From positions 1 to 6,642 of the forward strand of contig JAJRCO010000076.1 of NCBI GenBank assembly GCA_028678905.1: a stretch of 6,642 nt of DNA, read 5' to 3'. Of the stretch, positions 1 through 5,114 are shown piece after piece. The notes under the pieces were generated by a model, which was not told the origin of the DNA, did no database searches, and saw nothing but the letters and a program-made list of their open reading frames with translations. How positions within the stretch are numbered: the first letter of the stretch is position 1; every line of letters starts with the position of its first letter. This stretch comes from Methanomicrobiales archaeon. GTDB taxonomy: Archaea; Halobacteriota; Methanomicrobia; Methanomicrobiales; JACTUA01. The position numbers were made by a program, and so were the translations under genes.

Positions 1-424
1 CCAGGAGGATGAAGCCGGATATATAGTCAAACATGCCCCGAAGGGAGAGGAGTGCATACAGGAAGGTGCCGGAGAGCATGAGGTAGGCGATGCGTTGTAG
101 TTCGCCATGCGAGGGAGTAACTTGGATGATAGAGGGGGCGAGGGCTACCGAGAGGCCCAGGATCAGGCCAATATTTGCAATGTTGCTTCCGACTACATTG
201 CCCATCGCGATGCCAGGGCTTCCGGTAAGGGTCGCTTCCAGGCTCACCAGGAACTCCGGAAGAGAGGTGCCGAACGCGACCACGGTCAGGCCGATGGTGG
301 TAGGAGAGACGTTGTAGTGCAGGGCGATGCCCTCCGCCCCGTCCACGAAAAAATCAGCTCCCTTGAAAAGGAGCAGGGCACCGGTCAGCAGTGCGACTGC
401 CGCGGGGAGAACGAATTCGACCAT
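1..424 (-). CDS. Sodium/calcium exchanger family protein (CaxA/YrbG type), N-terminal part
   Basis: Membrane antiporter of the CaCA superfamily, expected to exchange Ca2+ for Na+ or H+ across the cytoplasmic membrane. The visible 141 residues are the first half: a hydrophobic helix at about 5-20, a GADFFVDGAEGIA segment at 22-34, and the complete alpha-1 repeat with GTSLPE at 52-57 and GNVVGSNIANIGLILG at 75-90. These are the ion-binding signatures of the family, including the conserved Glu57 and Asn81. Family members are usually about 310-330 residues with a second inverted alpha repeat, which lies beyond the left edge. The ATG at 424 is the only ordinary start after an in-frame TGA 15 codons further upstream. 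No well-spaced Shine-Dalgarno precedes it (GGAAAG touches the ATG), so a short-leader or leaderless message is possible. The gene is probably its own unit, because a U-tract terminator candidate separates it from the upstream genes. Family assignment is secure; ion specificity is not. Confidence 0.9.
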   Translation of the reverse strand, partial: MVEFVLPAAVALLTGALLLFKGADFFVDGAEGIALHYNVSPTTIGLTVVAFGTSLPEFLVSLEATLTGSPGIAMGNVVGSNIANIGLILGLSVALAPSIIQVTPSHGELQRIAYLMLSGTFLYALLSLRGMFDYISGFILL

Positions 425-455
425 CTTTCCGGAATAGGGGTAGCAATAACAGGTA

Positions 456-488
456 ATGAATTCATGGGTTCAGGAACTCAGATTCCTG
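456..488. promoter_or_regulatory. Two short dyads upstream of the exchanger gene
   Basis: A perfect 10-bp palindrome ATGAATTCAT lies at 456-465, and a 6-bp inverted repeat CAGGAA/TTCCTG with a 6-nt spacer lies at 471-488. They are 32 to 64 bp upstream of the exchanger ATG, where an archaeal promoter and operator would sit. The AT-rich palindrome could double as a TATA-like element giving a leader of only some 10 nt. Dyads this short also occur by chance, so the assignment is weak. Confidence 0.25.
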
Positions 489-535
489 CCCGAAGACTGG
501 TTCGCCCACATGATCAGATGGTCAACAGATACTCT

Positions 536-553
536 AAAAAATTCACGGAAAAA
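536..553 (-). terminator. U-tract terminator candidate after the microprotein gene
   Basis: Read on the minus strand, a run of five T (553-549) is followed after 7 nt by a run of six T (541-536). It lies 49-66 nt past the stop of the small membrane protein gene and before the exchanger start. Archaeal RNA polymerase commonly terminates at consecutive U tracts without needing a hairpin, so this is a reasonable end for the lipoprotein-microprotein transcript. A weak GGCC/GGCC stem (588-601) sits just after the stop codon. Confidence 0.4.
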
Positions 554-601
554 TGGGATTTAGGAAGCATCCTCCTCTTTTCACTTCGGCCGAATTTGGC
601 C

Positions 602-715
602 TCATAGTGGTGGGGTGTCAGTCATCTCCCTGCTTCGCATCCAGATTAGACAGAGTAATCCGGCTATCACACCCACAAATATCAGGAGCGCTATTTTTGT
701 TCCGTATTCCCGCAT
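602..715 (-). CDS. Small single-span membrane protein, 37 residues
   Basis: No recognised family. The protein has a short N-terminal segment (MREYGTK), one continuous hydrophobic helix at about 8-26 (IALLIFVGVIAGLLCLIWM) and a short polar tail starting RSRE. Arg27 and Arg29 directly after the helix suggest, by the positive-inside rule, a cytoplasmic C-terminus. The case that it is real is a GGAGGGG Shine-Dalgarno 6 nt before the ATG, a clean membrane helix, and its position 62 nt behind the lipoprotein gene on the same strand. A longer reading of the same frame up to 895 would overlap the lipoprotein gene and has no ribosome binding site, so ATG 715 is preferred. The Shine-Dalgarno is buried in a hairpin (716-740), so translation may be coupled or conditional. 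It may anchor or assist the neighbouring lipoprotein, but that is inference. Confidence 0.6.
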   Translation of the reverse strand: MREYGTKIALLIFVGVIAGLLCLIWMRSREMTDTPPL

Positions 716-740
716 GGATATCCCCTCCGTGGGGACACCC
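716..740 (-). promoter_or_regulatory. RNA hairpin enclosing the Shine-Dalgarno of the microprotein
   Basis: On the minus-strand RNA, GGGUGUCCCC (740-731) pairs with GGGGAUAUCC (725-716) in 10 consecutive pairs, two of them G-U, closing a 5-nt loop ACGGA. The right arm ends one base before the ATG at 715. The Shine-Dalgarno GGAGGGG (728-722) is split between loop and stem, so the folded RNA would hide it. A role as a thermosensor, coupling device or protein-binding site is inference. A Rho-independent terminator is unlikely because no T run follows. Confidence 0.5.
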
Positions 741-777
741 TCGTACTGCCCACATCCCATATGTAAGTTGCGCCCCA

Positions 778-1728
778 TCATCCTGGAATCAACCCTGTGC
801 AGCGCCAGTTTACTTCCACCGTACCTGTGGTCACGTTCACCACACAGGCGGGAGCGCAACCCTGTTTCGGATGGGATGGTTCGAGATCGATCCACCAGGT
901 GCCGGTCCCGTTGTTACAGAAATGACGGTCGGTAAGGGAACCCGCCTCGGCACAGGCTCCGGTCTCTGCCTTCTGTAGAGCGGTACGCAGGGTCATGATA
1001 GAACCACCCGGCGCACTGCAGGTGCTGTTTGCGGTAATATCCTCATTCAGGGGCGGTACCAATCCGGTACACCGCGGATTCACTTCCGTGCCGCCAGTCT
1101 CGTTTACTACACAGGCAGGGTTGCAGAGGGGGTTGGGAGAGAACGGTTCGAGATCGATCCACCAGGTGCGGGAGTTCGGATTATAAAAGGCATTATCGGT
1201 GAGATTACCTTCCTGGGCACAGGTGCTATTCCGGGCAAACCCGTACGCCTGCTCACTGGTCAGAGTAGCGTTTTTGGATCCGGAAGAGATACAGTATCCC
1301 AGAGCATCCGCAATGCCCGCGGGTGTTTTACAGGTGTATCCACTCGGACACCTGAAACCGGCGATACCCCCACATTCACACAGGGATTCGCACATCAGGG
1401 TGCACACTGCGTTGGGGTTACCCTGATTGTCCAGTCGGCAGCGGTTCGAGCACTCGTTCCAGTGGCCGCCGGAGTCCTGGCAGCGCAAGGAGAGATTCTC
1501 GGTAAAGGTCTGACCATTGGGAACTCGACACTGGCGGGGATAGCTTTCCATAACCGGGTATCCGGCATTGACGCACTGCTCGAAGCTGCTGATATTCGCT
1601 GCCGGACAAGTTCCGGCGTAGCAGGTCTGATTAGTGTTGTCTCCCGGAGGTTCTTGCTGCAGGCAGCCCGCGCCGAGGGCGAATGACGCACAGAGAATCG
1701 CCAGGATCGCGTACGATAGTACTTTCAT
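778..1728 (-). CDS. Secreted cysteine-rich lipoprotein with duplicated C-terminal module
   Basis: Predicted surface lipoprotein of 316 residues. Residues 1-21 are a signal peptide ending in ALGAG, followed by lipobox Cys22. The mature chain has 25 cysteines, implying heavy disulfide bonding, and ten N-X-S/T sequons. Residues 48-77 (SFEQCVNAGYPVMESYPRQC and following) match a short motif common in archaeal and bacterial secreted proteins. Residues 78-147, with Cys at 83, 93, 97, 109, 113, 117, 119, 127, 133 and 146, resemble archaeal cysteine-cluster domains (CGGIAGFRCPSGYTC core). Residues 161-225 and 250-315 are a tandem duplication centred on TWWIDLEP. ATG 1728 is chosen because GGAG lies 8 nt upstream; a GTG at 1737 would sit on that ribosome binding site. 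The microprotein gene follows 62 nt downstream. Biochemical function is unknown; an inhibitor-like, adhesive or cell-envelope role is possible. Confidence 0.85.
   Translation of the reverse strand: MKVLSYAILAILCASFALGAGCLQQEPPGDNTNQTCYAGTCPAANISSFEQCVNAGYPVMESYPRQCRVPNGQTFTENLSLRCQDSGGHWNECSNRCRLDNQGNPNAVCTLMCESLCECGGIAGFRCPSGYTCKTPAGIADALGYCISSGSKNATLTSEQAYGFARNSTCAQEGNLTDNAFYNPNSRTWWIDLEPFSPNPLCNPACVVNETGGTEVNPRCTGLVPPLNEDITANSTCSAPGGSIMTLRTALQKAETGACAEAGSLTDRHFCNNGTGTWWIDLEPSHPKQGCAPACVVNVTTGTVEVNWRCTGLIPG
784..1248 (-). repeat. Tandem duplication of a ~65-residue module in the lipoprotein
   Basis: Codons 161-225 (1248-1054) and 250-315 (981-784) encode two copies with roughly 37 of 65 residues identical. 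The shared core runs TWWIDLEP, then C-x-P-A-C-V-V-N, then EVN-x-RCTGL-x-P. Four cysteines are shared; copy 2 has one extra at 271. The DNA retains an exact 25-bp repeat at 878-902 and 1145-1169 over the WWIDLEP region, spaced 267 bp (89 codons). About 24 residues link the copies. Confidence 0.85.
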
Positions 1729-1736
1729 CCGATTCA

Positions 1737-1740
1737 CTCC
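1737..1740 (-). promoter_or_regulatory. Ribosome binding site of the lipoprotein gene
   Basis: GGAG followed by TGAATCGG and then ATG 1728. The stretch GGAGTGAATC approximates the archaeal consensus GGAGGTGATC. It decides the start in favour of ATG 1728 over the upstream GTG at 1737, which overlaps it. Confidence 0.6.
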
Positions 1741-1775
1741 AGCAATATGAGGGCTGTCTACGTATCAATATTGCT
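1741..1775. promoter_or_regulatory. Inverted repeat just upstream of the lipoprotein ribosome binding site
   Basis: AGCAATAT (1741-1748) and ATATTGCT (1768-1775) are perfect 8-bp inverted arms with a 19-nt spacer, ending directly at the Shine-Dalgarno. It could be an operator overlapping the promoter or a 5' leader stem beside the ribosome binding site. No transcription start can be placed with confidence. Confidence 0.3.
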
Positions 1776-1980
1776 TTAACTGCGAATAAAATCGTTGTTA
1801 TCTCCTTATTTTCTGATTCGGGGGTAAATGAATGGGTGAAAAGGTAAGAAATCAAATCACGGGCAATCACACAGGGCTGGGATCGTGGGAATAGATGGGG
1901 GTGGAACGCATGTTAAAAGGTTAAGGAAGTATCTTCCCTGGCCTGCCATCGATCTGAGGATGGTCCGCACCCCAATACCA

Positions 1981-2007
1981 GATTTATATGTGGTTTAAAT
2001 TTTTTTG
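1981..2007. promoter_or_regulatory. TATA-like AT-rich element
   Basis: GATTTATATG on the plus strand, followed by TTTAAA and a run of seven T, stands out from GC-richer flanks. Read on the minus strand (CATATAAATC) it could drive the lipoprotein with a leader of about 230 nt. Read on the plus strand it has no gene behind it. The direction is not resolved by sequence alone. Confidence 0.25.
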
Positions 2008-2095
2008 GATGGGTGACCGTTTGTCAGATCAATGTGGTCTAACTAGATTCTTTCATCTGATCCAAATATCTCTATCCGGGAATCGTGCACGACCG

Positions 2096-2119
2096 AAAAT
2101 TTCTTAATCAGAATAAGAA
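2096..2119 (-). terminator. Weak hairpin after the TPR gene
   Basis: On the minus strand TTCTTA and TAAGAA form a 6-bp A/T stem with a 7-nt loop, starting 3 nt past the TGA stop, and are followed by ATTTTC. The stem is weak and the T run is only four, so this is a tentative transcript end. Confidence 0.25.
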
Positions 2120-2122
2120 GGA

Positions 2123-2929
2123 TCACTGGTACTGGGGTTGTGGTGCATCCTCCCGGTCAAATAGCCCCGAAAATCCTTCTTTTCCCTTTCGGACGATCTC
2201 CTGCACTTTTTCGAAGAGCTGGTGCGCCTCCTCGATCCGGCCCATCCTGCGGAGTACTATCCCTTTGTTGTTAAGGGCATAGACATTCCTTGGATTCACC
2301 GATAGCACCTGATCGAAACTCTCTATAGCCTCGGTATAGCGTTTCAGGTTGGCCAGGCATATGCCTTTGTTGTTGCCGATCGCGGCATCACCAGGATTGA
2401 TCAGAAGATACTGGTCATAACAATCGACAGCCTCGGCACAGCGCTGCAGTTCTTCTAGGGTGACACCCTTATTGTAGTATGCCTTTGCGGATCGGGGAGA
2501 CAGCTGGATGGTCCGGTTGTAGCAATCGAGAGCATCTTCGAAATTTCTTAATGCGAAGTGCGCATTCCCGAGATTATACCATGCTTCGGTGAGTCGCGGT
2601 TCTTCTTTTACTGCACACCTGAACCAGTCGATGGCCTCTTTATGGCGTCCCAGATGGTACAGGGCATTACCCCGGGCATACAGAAGGTCCGGGTCACGGG
2701 GATCTAGCGATGCTGCTTCTTCACAGGCCCGTGATGCCTCGACAAAGCGCCCCATACGATCCAGGCTCACTGCATGCGCGATCAGGCCTGGAAGAAAACC
2801 AGGATCTCGGGCGATTACCTCCGCAAAAAGGTTGACTGCCTCCTCGTGACGATTGATGGCGGCAAAATGAGTCCCCCTCTGATATACCTCCAGAAATCCC
2901 GGCCTTTCGGCCTTCTCCGGTTTTTCCAT
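2123..2929 (-). CDS. Tetratricopeptide repeat protein, seven TPRs
   Basis: A 268-residue soluble scaffold built almost entirely of seven 34-residue TPRs in exact register: 11-44, 45-78, 79-112, 113-146, 147-180, 181-214 and 215-248. Repeats 3-6 show the best consensus (for example AWYNLGNAHFALRNFEDALD and the closing LSPR or INPG). Repeats 1, 2 and 7 are more divergent. A 20-residue polar tail ends in PQPQYQ. There is no signal peptide or membrane segment, so it is cytoplasmic. TPR solenoids bind peptides or partner proteins; the partner is unknown. It follows the ACT-MBL gene by 18 nt with no visible Shine-Dalgarno before ATG 2929, which suggests co-transcription and translational coupling. 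By position the ACT-MBL protein is the first candidate partner. Confidence 0.85.
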   Translation of the reverse strand: MEKPEKAERPGFLEVYQRGTHFAAINRHEEAVNLFAEVIARDPGFLPGLIAHAVSLDRMGRFVEASRACEEAASLDPRDPDLLYARGNALYHLGRHKEAIDWFRCAVKEEPRLTEAWYNLGNAHFALRNFEDALDCYNRTIQLSPRSAKAYYNKGVTLEELQRCAEAVDCYDQYLLINPGDAAIGNNKGICLANLKRYTEAIESFDQVLSVNPRNVYALNNKGIVLRRMGRIEEAHQLFEKVQEIVRKGKEGFSGLFDREDAPQPQYQ

Positions 2930-2947
2930 GATAGTGCGTATACCGGG

Positions 2948-4528
2948 CTACATTTTGTCCGTATCGGGTGGAGGGACGATGGGATTCCGCTGGTCATAGT
3001 GCCGGACCTTCCCCCATGGATGGAGTTTTCCCCCCTCCCAGATCGAGATCGCCCCGTGTCCTCCGCAGATAAGGCACCGTTTTCCCGCTGCGGCAAGGGT
3101 GCGGTCGGTATCTTCCGCAAGAGACAGGAGGGCCATTCTTTCCTGTGCCGCAATTTCACTATCCACATTCACAGAAGTTACCAGGTTTACGGCGAGAGAA
3201 TTATATGCGCGCCTCTCGGTGGTGAGGCTCTCGAAATTGATCACCGTATCGGCGGTAAACAAAAGACCGCAGACAGGAGAATAAAGGTACACTTGGCCCA
3301 CCAGGTGTCCGCCAAGCCCTTTCAGCACTTCCAGCTCGATATCACCGATAGTGACGCGGGTGAGGAGACGAAAAATACCCCGGTTTTCCCCACCATCTTC
3401 CGGAAACAATGTGACTGAAGGGGGTAGTGAGAAGGCGGAGAAGGCATTGATCAGTTTGGTATAGACCGCCTCGAGAATAGACGTCTGTACCTGCGAACCG
3501 TAGGCGCGGTTCGACTGTATCAGGATCTCCCGGGTGGCAGCGGTCATCCAGGCAGTGGCTGGATAGTATCCGACCCCTCCTGCATGATCCGCATCGCCAT
3601 GGGTGATCAGGACCCTTCCGATGCGGGCGGGATCAACACAAGCCTGCTGTAGTAGCATGGTTCGAATAGCCGGAAAATAACTTCCGTATCCGGTATCGAT
3701 GAGCACCGCCTCTTCCGGAGTGGAAAAGAGGAAGATGTTTCCTCCGCAGGGGAGCTGAAAACAAAAGAGTTTCACCCGATCGGTAATGGATACGGTCTGG
3801 ATATCGGCGGAGAACCCATCCCCTGTGCTGTCCCGGATACTTCTTCCCGTGTCCAGCACGCTCTGGAATACCACCCGGGGATCCTGCCCTCGATTCATCA
3901 GTTCCTGCACGATATGGTTGATGTCCTGCAGGAGTCGGAAGAGGAAAGCATCCTCGGTGTCACCCAGCAATTCCCGTAATTTCTGTGCAAACCAGAGATA
4001 GAACACGGTATCGTCGAGGTGGTTTCCGGTCGTATCGTATTCTGCGATCTCGATGCGATACCGCGTCTTGAGGGAATTAAGAAGGTGATCGACGCGAGTG
4101 CTCTCTTCGACTGACAGGCTCATCATCAGCCGGTCCGGATGGTTGCCGGTATCATCGAAGTCCATGAAAGCGATATTCCCATTGGCTGAGGTGGTGTGCG
4201 TGAGAAGCTCAAGGAGCGCTCCTGGCCGGTGGGGAAGATAGACCGCACACTTAAGAAAACCGGCAGGGTGAAGAGACGTCTGGAGATATCCGATCGCGGC
4301 GAGTTCATTGTGGATATGCCGATAGGCTTCCTCAGTCGAGGTGATCTCGAGGAAAACTGTTCCCGGATCGATCCTCCGGTCGTAGTGAAGGCGGTTGATA
4401 TTCCCGCCGTATTTGGTCACGATTTCCGCGGCTCGATGCAGCGCACCCGGACGATCCGGCATCCGGGTGATGAAAGGATACGGGTGCACGTTACAGGTAC
4501 CTTGACTGTATACTTTGTCCTTTTTCAC
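2948..4528 (-). CDS. ACT-ACT-metallo-beta-lactamase fold fusion protein
   Basis: A 526-residue cytoplasmic protein. ACT domain 1 is at about 18-85 (DRPGAL at 25-30) and ACT domain 2 at about 93-163 (HRPGAL at 100-105). A helical linker spans about 172-245, and an MBL-fold hydrolase domain about 256-500. MBL motifs are LIDTG (277-281, Asp278), THGDADHAGG (309-318), GGHLVGQ (406-412, His408), FTADTV (424-429, Asp427) and CGGHG (488-492, His491). The usual HxHxDH is HxDxDH here (His310, Asp312, Asp314, His315). ACT domains typically bind amino acids or other small ligands, so ligand-controlled hydrolase or redox activity is inferred; the substrate is unknown. The start is GTG 4528, with no strong Shine-Dalgarno. 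GTG at codon 14 and ATG at codon 23 are alternatives; the latter would cut into ACT 1. First gene of an operon with the TPR gene, divergent from the 117-residue gene. Confidence 0.8.
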   Translation of the reverse strand: MKKDKVYSQGTCNVHPYPFITRMPDRPGALHRAAEIVTKYGGNINRLHYDRRIDPGTVFLEITSTEEAYRHIHNELAAIGYLQTSLHPAGFLKCAVYLPHRPGALLELLTHTTSANGNIAFMDFDDTGNHPDRLMMSLSVEESTRVDHLLNSLKTRYRIEIAEYDTTGNHLDDTVFYLWFAQKLRELLGDTEDAFLFRLLQDINHIVQELMNRGQDPRVVFQSVLDTGRSIRDSTGDGFSADIQTVSITDRVKLFCFQLPCGGNIFLFSTPEEAVLIDTGYGSYFPAIRTMLLQQACVDPARIGRVLITHGDADHAGGVGYYPATAWMTAATREILIQSNRAYGSQVQTSILEAVYTKLINAFSAFSLPPSVTLFPEDGGENRGIFRLLTRVTIGDIELEVLKGLGGHLVGQVYLYSPVCGLLFTADTVINFESLTTERRAYNSLAVNLVTSVNVDSEIAAQERMALLSLAEDTDRTLAAAGKRCLICGGHGAISIWEGGKLHPWGKVRHYDQRNPIVPPPDTDKM

Positions 4529-4561
4529 CTTAATAACACAGGAAAGATCAGAAAAGAGGAA

Positions 4562-4576
4562 GATGAGATTCTCATC
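4562..4576. promoter_or_regulatory. Perfect short hairpin upstream of the ACT-MBL gene
   Basis: GATGAG and CTCATC are perfect 6-bp arms around ATT, ending 34 bp before the GTG start at 4528. It could be an operator half-site pair near the promoter or a leader hairpin. Its small size makes chance a real possibility. Confidence 0.25.
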
Positions 4577-4697
4577 AGGAACTCTGAAAAGAGGCAGTAA
4601 GCCCGCTATGAGAGGGCAGGATCGTTCTCCCGAAGAAGGATGTCTCGTTATCCTCTCCTGTCTGTCCGATAGATCGTATTGCGAATGAACATCCCGT

Positions 4698-4717
4698 CGT
4701 TTTCATTAATGGAAACG
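4698..4717. promoter_or_regulatory. 20-bp operator-like palindrome in the divergent intergenic region
   Basis: CGTTTTCATTAATGGAAACG is palindromic at 18 of 20 positions (one T/G mismatched pair), with a perfect 8-bp core CATTAATG. It lies 38 bp before the ATG of the plus-strand gene at 4755 and 170 bp before the ACT-MBL start. The AT core is where a TATA box for the plus gene could sit, so a dimeric regulator binding here would occlude it. Binding is inferred from symmetry and placement. Confidence 0.4.
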
Positions 4718-4744
4718 GTGCATTCATAGGGGGGCGGCGCATAC

Positions 4745-4748
4745 GGAG
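4745..4748 (+). promoter_or_regulatory. Ribosome binding site of the 117-residue gene
   Basis: GGAG with a 6-nt spacer before ATG 4755 (GGAGATTGAAATG), good archaeal spacing. This supports the start and the reality of the gene. Confidence 0.6.
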
Positions 4749-4754
4749 ATTGAA

Positions 4755-5108
4755 ATGCCACGGATACTGAACGACCGGGACAAGGCCATCCTCTCTATCC
4801 TGGCACCGGAGATGGGAGACCTGTGCTGTGAGGGATCAGAACATGAATTCCAGTCTATCCTACCTCCAGTCTCCAATCATTTTGCCCAGGACGAGCAGGA
4901 TTTCGTGGAAAGGATCGCGAGACTATCAAAGGACGACCTGGAATACCTCATCTCCCATATCCTCGATGGGAGCGAGAGTATGGGCTGTATGCCCCCCGAG
5001 GATGTGGACTCGCTGGTGGCACTAATAGGGGAGAGAATCTCACCAGATGTCGCAAAGAAGGTGAGAAATGCCTATGGTGCAGAGGCCTGCGACAACCTGA
5101 ATTTTTGA
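4755..5108 (+). CDS. Conserved-looking hypothetical acidic protein, 117 residues
   Basis: Not recognised as any named family. The protein is strongly acidic (about 23 Asp/Glu against 10 Lys/Arg) and predicted mostly helical. Likely helices are near 7-20, 45-56, 59-71, 81-93 and 97-107, separated by a proline-containing stretch around 37-38 and 80-81. Four cysteines (24, 25, 78, 112) do not form an obvious metal-binding motif. There is no signal peptide or membrane segment, so it is cytoplasmic. It has a good Shine-Dalgarno and its own plus-strand promoter region shared divergently with the ACT-MBL operon. Its TGA is only 6 bp from the stop of the convergent antiporter gene. It is the only secure plus-strand gene in the window. 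A co-regulated role with the divergent operon is possible but unsupported beyond position. Confidence 0.75.
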   Translation: MPRILNDRDKAILSILAPEMGDLCCEGSEHEFQSILPPVSNHFAQDEQDFVERIARLSKDDLEYLISHILDGSESMGCMPPEDVDSLVALIGERISPDVAKKVRNAYGAEACDNLNF

Positions 5109-5114
5109 TCCTGT

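Larger units (their letters stand above)
1776..2122. other. Non-coding stretch between lipoprotein and TPR genes
   Basis: No convincing gene is seen on either strand. The minus-strand frame that crosses 1631-1870 overlaps the lipoprotein start and lacks a plausible start signal. The stretch is AT-rich around 1981-2007 (TATA-like element) and around 2096-2119 (weak A/T hairpin after the TPR stop). An isolated AAGGAGAT on the minus strand (about 1802-1809) has no start codon at usable spacing. It probably contains the lipoprotein promoter and the end of the ACT-MBL/TPR transcript. Confidence 0.5.

Noticed and set aside
514..570. 18-codon minus-strand frame preceded by GAGGAGG directly at its ATG
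   Set aside because: The Shine-Dalgarno touches the start codon, which leaves no spacing, and the product has no feature. It lies in the probable terminator region.
107..607. Plus-strand frames opposite the exchanger gene
   Set aside because: The minus strand here encodes unmistakable exchanger signatures (GTSLPE and GNVVGSN). The plus-strand products have no domain pattern.
2024..2060. TCAGAT/ATCTGA inverted repeat in the non-coding gap
   Set aside because: Six pairs with a loop above 20 nt and no signal nearby; expected by chance.
2892..2903. GGCC-GAAA-GGCC tetraloop hairpin near the 5' end of the TPR coding sequence
   Set aside because: The stem is only four pairs and encodes ordinary residues (KAERP) of the protein. 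A coding coincidence is the simpler explanation.
2774..3418. 214-codon plus-strand frame across the TPR and ACT-MBL genes
   Set aside because: It lies opposite two well-supported genes with clear domains, has no ribosome binding site and shows no recognisable domain.
4196..4600. 134-codon plus-strand frame opposite the ACT domains
   Set aside because: It is antisense to conserved ACT motifs (DRPGAL, HRPGAL) and is charged and featureless.
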